Shown: positions 58,808 to 64,000 of the stretch, piece after piece
How positions within the stretch are numbered: the stretch's first letter is position 1
Layout: the number at the start of each line of letters is the position of its first letter
Origin: CAZSXU01 sp964610505
GTDB lineage: Bacteria; Arandabacterota; Arandabacteria; JAGLYR01
Assembly (NCBI GenBank): GCA_964610505.1
Contig: CAZSXU010000020.1
Coordinates: 8,856-72,855, forward strand
Direction: 5' to 3'
Length of the DNA stretch: 64,000 nucleotides
Made by a program: the position numbers and the translations under genes
The notes under the pieces: generated by a model
Seen by the model: the letters and a program-made list of their open reading frames with translations, nothing else
The model's database searches: none
What the model was told of the DNA's origin: nothing

Positions 58808-60042
58808 GCACGTCCATCGATCTGTACACGCCGATCGTCGGCGAACGCGTGATCTCCCACCTGCGCCAGCTGGCCTCCCGGTTGACGGGGCTCAGAATCC
58901 TCCATGTGAATTCGACACGATCCGGCGGAGGGGTGGCCGAGATTCTCGATCGTTTCATCCCGCTTCAGACCGAACTGGGAATGGACGTGCGGTGGGAGAT
59001 CATCGAAGGGGACCCCGATTTCTACCGGTGCACCAAAGCGTTCCACAACTCCCTTCAGGGAAACGCTGTTGAGACTCCCGAGGCGTTGCTGAGGGCGTAT
59101 GAGGAGGCGAACGAGCGGACGGCCGAGCGACTCAGGGTCGAGCTGGAGGAAGCGGACTATGTCTTCATTCATGATCCCCAGCCGGCGCCGCTGTTGAAGC
59201 TCTGCCCGGGCCGCAAGGGCAAATGGATCTGGCGATGCCATATCGATGTGAGCCGCCCGTACCGGCCCACGTGGCGATACCTGCGCCAGTTCGTACAGGA
59301 ATTCGATGCGAGCATCTTCTCGCTCCCCGCTTTCTCGCAGACCCTGCCGCATTGCCAATACATCATCCCGCCCAGTATCGATCCGCTGAGCGAGAAGAAC
59401 ATGGATCTCGGGGAAGAGGAAATCCGCTCGGTATACGAGCGGTTCGGGATTGACCCCGAGCGCCCGATGATTCTGCAGGTATCCCGCTTCGACCGGTTCA
59501 AGGATCCGATCGGCGTGATTCGGGCCTACCGGCTCGCCAAGACCTTCCTCCCCCTCCAGCTCGTCCTTGCCGGCGGAGGGGCGTCGGATGATCCCGAAGG
59601 GGCCGTTGTCCTGGAAGAAGTCAGGGCGGCCGCCGAGGACGATCCCGATATTCACGTGCTGGACCTGCCCCCGGACGCGCACCGGACCATCAACGCTCTC
59701 CAGCGCGCGTCGGATGTCGTTCTTCAGAAATCCATCAAAGAGGGATTCGGCCTTGTCGTGACCGAGGCCATGTGGAAAGGCAAGCCCGTGATCGGCGGCG
59801 ACACGGGCGGAATTCGACTCCAGGTCATCAATCATCACACCGGCTTTCTTGTGGAGACCCCCGAGGGCGCGGCCCTCCGCATCCGCTATCTGCTGCACCA
59901 TAGAGACCGCTTGACAGAGATGGGGAGAAAGGCCAGGGAACTCGTCCGGGAGAACTTCCTCCTCACTCGGCACCTGCGCGAGTACCTGACATTGATGGTC
60001 GCGATGACCTACGGGGCTGAAGAGAGGATCGAGTTGGGATGA
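58804..60042 (+). CDS. treT: Trehalose glycosyltransferring synthase
   Basis: The protein has 412 residues, the GT4 size. Features: ILHVNSTRSGGGVAEILDR at the acceptor side, YVFIHDPQPAPLL, WIWRCHIDVSRPYRPTW, the donor-side ILQVSRFDRFKDPIGVIRAY and the E-x7-E motif in KEGFGLVVTEAMWKGKPVIG. These fit TreT, which makes trehalose directly from NDP-glucose and glucose. A separate OtsA/OtsB route follows in the same operon. The start overlaps the stop of the DUF5752 gene and its stop overlaps the otsB start (ATGA in each case). Confidence 0.87.
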   Translation: MSTSIDLYTPIVGERVISHLRQLASRLTGLRILHVNSTRSGGGVAEILDRFIPLQTELGMDVRWEIIEGDPDFYRCTKAFHNSLQGNAVETPEALLRAYEEANERTAERLRVELEEADYVFIHDPQPAPLLKLCPGRKGKWIWRCHIDVSRPYRPTWRYLRQFVQEFDASIFSLPAFSQTLPHCQYIIPPSIDPLSEKNMDLGEEEIRSVYERFGIDPERPMILQVSRFDRFKDPIGVIRAYRLAKTFLPLQLVLAGGGASDDPEGAVVLEEVRAAAEDDPDIHVLDLPPDAHRTINALQRASDVVLQKSIKEGFGLVVTEAMWKGKPVIGGDTGGIRLQVINHHTGFLVETPEGAALRIRYLLHHRDRLTEMGRKARELVRENFLLTRHLREYLTLMVAMTYGAEERIELG

Positions 60043-60839
60043 CGGACTCGAACCATCCAGTCACCCCCGAAGGCATCCCGGGGTTCTGGGCGGAACTCCG
60101 GCGAGCGGCCAAGAGGGTCCTGGCCCTCGATTACGACGGCACCCTGGCGCCCTTTCGCGAGGAGCGCATGAAGGCGTTTCCCGTGGAAGGCGTGGCGGAT
60201 CATCTAACGAGCATCTCGAAAACCGGGGACACGACGTTGGTGATCATCTCCGGCCGCCCCGTGGGCGAGATTCTGGAGCTCATGGGAGACATTGGCCTGA
60301 CGATCATCGGCAGCCACGGCTGGGAAATGCGGACGGCGGACGGAAACCATCGGCTCAAGCTTCCGTCGCTGGAGCAGAAACGCATGTTGCAGCAGGCGGA
60401 GGAGGATGTCGCGAAACTCGGTCTTGAAGATCACGCGGAAAAGAAACTCGCGAGCGTCGCCGTTCACACACGCGGCGTGCCGAGGGAACGTGCGGAGAAA
60501 ATCGAGACCGAACTGATGGGTCTGTGGGGCGGCGGGTCTCCCACTCGGGAGATGGAATGCCGGCAGTTCAACGGGGGCGTCGAGCTGCGCTCCATCGGCA
60601 TCGACAAAGGAACCATCCTCCTGCAACTGCTGGCGGACGAGCCCCGGACCACGTTCTGCGTCTACGTCGGAGACGATGAGACGGACGAAGACGCTTTCGC
60701 CGCCATCCGGGATCGCGGCTACGGTATCAAAGTGGGCCGCTCGAACGTGCCCACGCGCGCTCGAGGCCGGTTGCCCGACTGCGCTGCCGTGTTGGAATTC
60801 TTGAGAGAGTGGGACCATGTCTCCAATGTCAATCAGTGA
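60039..60839 (+). CDS. otsB: Trehalose-6-phosphate phosphatase
   Basis: The protein has 266 residues with HAD motif I LALDYDGTLAPF (nucleophile and acid Asp), motif II TLVIISGRP, a cap region with GSHGWEMRTADG, and motif IV YVGDDETDEDAFAA. It removes phosphate from trehalose 6-phosphate. It sits between treT and otsA, and its end overlaps otsA by 23 bases. Confidence 0.92.
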   Translation: MTDSNHPVTPEGIPGFWAELRRAAKRVLALDYDGTLAPFREERMKAFPVEGVADHLTSISKTGDTTLVIISGRPVGEILELMGDIGLTIIGSHGWEMRTADGNHRLKLPSLEQKRMLQQAEEDVAKLGLEDHAEKKLASVAVHTRGVPRERAEKIETELMGLWGGGSPTREMECRQFNGGVELRSIGIDKGTILLQLLADEPRTTFCVYVGDDETDEDAFAAIRDRGYGIKVGRSNVPTRARGRLPDCAAVLEFLREWDHVSNVNQ

Positions 60840-62331
60840 TGGAAACCAGCGCTTCCGCCGTTTGGTCGTGGTGTCGAACCGGCTGCCGGTGGTCCTGACG
60901 AAGAGCGAGACCGACGATTGGGAGTCCGAGCCCAGTCACGGGGGTCTCATCACGGCACTTGCCCCTGTTCTTCGAAATCGAGGCGGGCTGTGGATCGGAT
61001 GGCCCGGAGCCCTCGGCGGCGGCGATCTTCACGGAGCCCTCAAGGTGGCCTCCCGGAAGGTGGGGTACGAGCTCCGGCCGGTGCTGCTGACGGAAGATGA
61101 GATCGACGGGTTCTACTACGGGTTCTCCAACGAGATTGTGTGGCCCCTGTTTCACGATCTGCAATCCCGCTGCAATTTCGATCCCGGTTACTGGCGGATC
61201 TACGAAACCGTGAACCGGAAGTTCGTAGAAGTCATCTTCGAGAACCTGCAGCCGGGAGATTACCTCTGGGTTCACGACTACCACTTGATGTTGGTCGCAC
61301 CCGGGCTTCGGGAAAGAGGATTTCGGGGATCGGTCGGCTTCTTCCTGCACATTCCCTTCCCGCCTCTGGATCTGTTCGTCAAATTGCCCTGGCGTTCCGA
61401 GTTTCTGCGGGCCATGTTGGAGTACGATCTGATCGGATTCCAGACGCCGCGCGACCGGCGCAATTTCATCCAATGCGTACGGGCGCTGATCAAGGACATC
61501 GAGGTCGAGGGTCGAGGTCGTGTGCTACTCGTCCGGGCCGGAGGGCGAGAGATTCGCATCGGGGTGTTCCCCGTGGGAATCGACTCCAAGAGCTTCGAGC
61601 GAGAAGCGCGGAGCCAAAACGTGGCCGAAGCGGCCTGGTACATTCACGAGAATCTACCCGAGCGCCAGATCGTCCTGGGAGTGGACCGGCTCGATTACTC
61701 GAAAGGCATCCCGGAGCGACTGGAGGCTTTTCGGACGGCGCTGGCCCGTTTTCCGGATCTTCTCCAGAAGGTCTCCCTCGTCCAGGTGGTCGTACCCAGC
61801 CGGGCCAACATTCCGGAGTACCAGCTTCTCAAAACGGAAATCGAGCAGATGGTGGGTCAGATCAACGGCGAATTCACCCAGGCCGGATGGGTCCCGGTCC
61901 ACTACGCCTTCCGCAATCTGAGCCGGACGGAGCTGCTGGCTCATTACCGGACCGCCGAGATCGGGCTTGTGACGCCGCTCAAGGACGGCATGAACCTGAT
62001 CGCCAAGGAATACTGTGCCTGCAGCCTGGAAGAGAATTCCGTTCTCATCCTGAGCGAATTCGCCGGCGCCGCCGCCCAGCTTCAGCGGGGCGCTCTGCTG
62101 GTCAACCCCTACGACACCGAGGGAGTCGCAGAGGCCGTCTATCAGGCCTTCACCATGGATACGGCCGAGAGGCGACTCCGAATGCGCAGGCTCCGTCAGT
62201 CCATTCGAAAACAAGACATCTTCTGGTGGGTGGACTCTTTCCTGCACGCGGCCATCGCCCGGCAGCTGGACAACTTCCCCGTGATCGACGACTACCAGCC
62301 GCAGATTATGATGGGCAAAGACCGCTCGTAG
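60817..62331 (+). CDS. otsA: Trehalose-6-phosphate synthase
   Basis: The protein has 504 residues of the GT20 family: RLVVVSNRLPVVL, GGLITALAPVLRNRGGLWIG, LWVHDYHLMLVAPGLRERG, FFLHIPFPPLDLFVKLPW and LGVDRLDYSKGIPERLEAF, with the C-terminal LKDGMNLIAKEYCACSLEEN. It transfers glucose from a nucleotide donor to glucose 6-phosphate; the product is dephosphorylated by the overlapping otsB product. It is the last gene of the four-gene unit. Confidence 0.94.
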   Translation: MSPMSISDGNQRFRRLVVVSNRLPVVLTKSETDDWESEPSHGGLITALAPVLRNRGGLWIGWPGALGGGDLHGALKVASRKVGYELRPVLLTEDEIDGFYYGFSNEIVWPLFHDLQSRCNFDPGYWRIYETVNRKFVEVIFENLQPGDYLWVHDYHLMLVAPGLRERGFRGSVGFFLHIPFPPLDLFVKLPWRSEFLRAMLEYDLIGFQTPRDRRNFIQCVRALIKDIEVEGRGRVLLVRAGGREIRIGVFPVGIDSKSFEREARSQNVAEAAWYIHENLPERQIVLGVDRLDYSKGIPERLEAFRTALARFPDLLQKVSLVQVVVPSRANIPEYQLLKTEIEQMVGQINGEFTQAGWVPVHYAFRNLSRTELLAHYRTAEIGLVTPLKDGMNLIAKEYCACSLEENSVLILSEFAGAAAQLQRGALLVNPYDTEGVAEAVYQAFTMDTAERRLRMRRLRQSIRKQDIFWWVDSFLHAAIARQLDNFPVIDDYQPQIMMGKDRS

Positions 62332-62391
62332 GCCTGGCCGGCATCCCATTCCCGGGCAGGATACCAGAGCCACTGCGGTCCACAACCTCCC

Positions 62392-63087
62392 CTAACGCCT
62401 GACCAGTTCGTCGAAATACGCGGGTGTTTTCGTCTCCAGCGTGAGTTCCTTGTCGCTGTGGGGGTGCCTGAAGGAAATGGATATGGCATGAAGCGCCAGA
62501 CGCGGGTGGTCTTCATTCTCTCTTCCGTACTTCCTGTCGCCCACGACCGGGTGTCCATTCTCAGACAGGTGCACGCGAATCTGATGCTTCCTGCCCGTCA
62601 GCAGATCGATCTCCAGCAGGGAGAAGTCCTCTGTCTCCTTGAGCACCCTGTAAGCCGTGCGAGACAGTTTTCCTTTCCCGGGATCGGGTGTGGAGTACAC
62701 GCGGTAGGCCCTGTTCTCGGCCAGGTATGTAGTAATCGTGTCCGAGCGCTTCTTAAGTCGGCCGTGAATCACGGCGAGATACTTCTTCTTCGTTTCTTTC
62801 CACCGGCTCTGCAGGCGGAACTTGGCCTCCTCGTTCTTCGCAAAGACGACGATCCCCGAGGCATCTCTGTCCAACCGGTGAACGATGAATATTCGGTTCC
62901 TGGACTTGGCGGAGCCCTTGCGAACATAATCCGTAAGGGCGAAGTAGGCCGTCCGTGATTTCTCCCTGTCCGTGCCCATCGTCAGGAGACCGGACGGCTT
63001 ATCCACGACAAGAAGGTCTCTGTCTTCGTGGATGATCACGAGTCCTTTCGGCAGGAACCTCGTGTTCGGTCCGGAACGCTTGCTCAT
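62392..63087 (-). CDS. RluA-family pseudouridine synthase
   Basis: The protein has 231 residues. The catalytic motif is HRLDRDASGIVVFAKN, with the active-site Asp in R-L-D. LLVVDKPSGLLTM, KYLAVIHGRLKK and LLTGRKHQIRVHLSENGHPV complete the family pattern. No S4 RNA-binding domain is present, so it is a short RluA/RluC-like enzyme. The RNA target is not predictable. A longer frame with an upstream GTG is possible. Confidence 0.9.
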   Translation of the reverse strand: MSKRSGPNTRFLPKGLVIIHEDRDLLVVDKPSGLLTMGTDREKSRTAYFALTDYVRKGSAKSRNRIFIVHRLDRDASGIVVFAKNEEAKFRLQSRWKETKKKYLAVIHGRLKKRSDTITTYLAENRAYRVYSTPDPGKGKLSRTAYRVLKETEDFSLLEIDLLTGRKHQIRVHLSENGHPVVGDRKYGRENEDHPRLALHAISISFRHPHSDKELTLETKTPAYFDELVRR

Positions 63088-63205
63088 GGCGACGTCTCTT
63101 TCGGTGATGGTCACGGTCCGGGCGGAACGGACGACGCGCTCGGCCGGCGCGATTGTCATGAAAGTGTCAAACGCGCATAGTGTCCGCCGAAGCCTCAAAG
63201 ACGTG

Positions 63206-63985
63206 TCAGAGCAGCGACGGCACATGGCCGCCATCAATGACGATGCTTTGACCCGTGATGTAGCCTGCCTGGCGTGAACACAAAAAGGCACACAACGCAC
63301 CGAACTCCTCGACCGTGCCCAGCCGCTTCATGGGTCCTCTCTCGGCGTGAAGCTGCACGGCTTCCTCCGGCGAGAGATCTGCACGCCCGACAATATGCGG
63401 CGCGAATCGCCGCAATAGGTCCGTATCGAATGGCCCCGGCAAAAGGCTGTTTACCGTGACTCCCGTTGCCCCCACCTCGCGCGCGAGTGTTCCAAGTGCA
63501 CCCAACAGACCAGGCTTTATGCCATTCGATAGCGGAGTGCCGGGGGTGATCTCTTTCGCAGAAGTCGAGCTGATGTTGACAATACGGCCGTACCCCCGCT
63601 CAATCATCTCAGGGAGACACCGCTGGACCATATCCAACGCGGAGAGCATAGTCAGCTCGAAGGCCGCTTGCCAGTCTTCGTTGCTCTTGCTCATGAATGT
63701 CCCCGGCGGCGGTCCATCGACGTTGGTCACCAGCATCGATATGGTCCCCAGCTGGGCTCGCGCTTCCTCAAAAAGGCGCGCTCGCTCTGCGGGCCGGCTC
63801 ATATCGGCCTGAACGAAATGCGCTTTTTCCCCCAGTTTTGATATCGCGTCGATCCCTCGTTCCGTGTTGCGACCGTTTATGACGACACGCACTCCTTCGG
63901 CTACTAACGCCGCGGCGCAACCGAACCCGAGTCCCCGCGTACTCGACATCAAGAGCGCTGTCTTTCCCGCAATTCCAAAGTCCAT
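63206..63985 (-). CDS. Short-chain dehydrogenase/reductase lacking the catalytic tyrosine
   Basis: The protein has 259 residues with a GGAGGT ribosome site. The coenzyme motif is SSTRGLGFG, followed by NGRN (an NADP-type position), ADMSRPAERAR and the N-N-A-G equivalent LVTNVDG. The catalytic Ser140 (IVNISSTSA) and Lys157 are present, but the Tyr four residues before the Lys is Ser153 (PLSNGIKPG). TGVTVNSLLPGPFDTD and YITGQSIVIDGGHVPSLL are normal. A group of SDRs has a similar L-S-N sequence; their activity is unclear. The upstream region is cut by the window edge, so operon context is unknown. Confidence 0.87.
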   Translation of the reverse strand: MDFGIAGKTALLMSSTRGLGFGCAAALVAEGVRVVINGRNTERGIDAISKLGEKAHFVQADMSRPAERARLFEEARAQLGTISMLVTNVDGPPPGTFMSKSNEDWQAAFELTMLSALDMVQRCLPEMIERGYGRIVNISSTSAKEITPGTPLSNGIKPGLLGALGTLAREVGATGVTVNSLLPGPFDTDLLRRFAPHIVGRADLSPEEAVQLHAERGPMKRLGTVEEFGALCAFLCSRQAGYITGQSIVIDGGHVPSLL

Positions 63986-64000
63986 CGGTCAACCTCCGAG

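Overview
The window is a high-GC chromosomal segment from an uncultivated Gram-negative bacterium, almost certainly a metagenome-assembled scaffold. Two runs of exactly 100 N are each flanked by an identical 55-base duplication, the usual trace of unmerged k-mer overlaps. Many exported proteins end in a FlgD-Ig-like C-terminal domain (N-P-F-N-P start, W-D-G-R-D core, S-G-V-Y-F, positively charged last strand). Together with a gingipain-family protease, Tat-exported DUF362 proteins and a DUF5752-TreT-OtsB-OtsA cluster, this points to the FCB superphylum, with Candidatus Eisenbacteria or a relative as the best guess. That placement is inferred from style of gene content, not from a marker gene.

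Layout. 0-13 kb: SecD-head-like lipoprotein, methyltransferase, secreted propeller protein, M14 carboxypeptidase, C25 cysteine peptidase, LemA plus M48 peptidase, PPOX-fold protein and a small exported protein. 13-21 kb: lipoprotein, two DUF362 proteins and a 1454-residue outer-membrane protein with SprA-like features. 21-26 kb: a glycyl radical enzyme matching trans-4-hydroxy-L-proline dehydratase (HypD) with its activase, then a retropepsin-like PDZ protein. 26-35 kb: serine beta-lactamase-like hydrolase, ECF sigma factor with a coupled membrane partner, lipoprotein serpin, PP2C phosphatase, second M48 peptidase. 35-41 kb: flavocytochrome-type oxidoreductase, DUF523/DUF1722 protein with class II photolyase, and a membrane-anchored reductive-dehalogenase-like protein. 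41-49 kb: RND adaptor with two RND pumps. 49-53 kb: atypical protein kinase, pentaheme cytochrome and a monoheme cytochrome-porin fusion. 53-58 kb: PLP decarboxylase-family enzyme, MFS transporter, M28 peptidase. 58-62.3 kb: trehalose operon. End: RluA-type pseudouridine synthase and an SDR.

Biologically the window suggests a protein- and amino-acid-scavenging cell with many exported peptidases (M14, C25, M28, M48, retropepsin), a serpin that could restrain proteases at its surface, hydroxyproline breakdown (a collagen or plant-wall derived substrate), an outer-membrane electron-transfer module and trehalose-based stress protection.

The most unusual content lies between the genes. Several spacers are mosaics of dispersed repeats. 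The clearest is a composite element about 300 bp long, with a perfect-looking copy at 49006-49310. It has 35-bp terminal inverted repeats built from ATCTGTG words, an inner CCAGG/CCTGG inverted repeat and a compact GGCAAG-nn-CTTGCC hairpin. Two further copies (1-235 and 1838-2160) keep the order and internal spacing while the hairpin arms change in a compensatory way. A second repeat family carries CCGGACCTTTGCCGCGGCGC, and several simple word arrays (GAAAGTCG, GAGTACGAG, TTCGCCC, TTCTGAG) accompany them. I recognise no named family for these.
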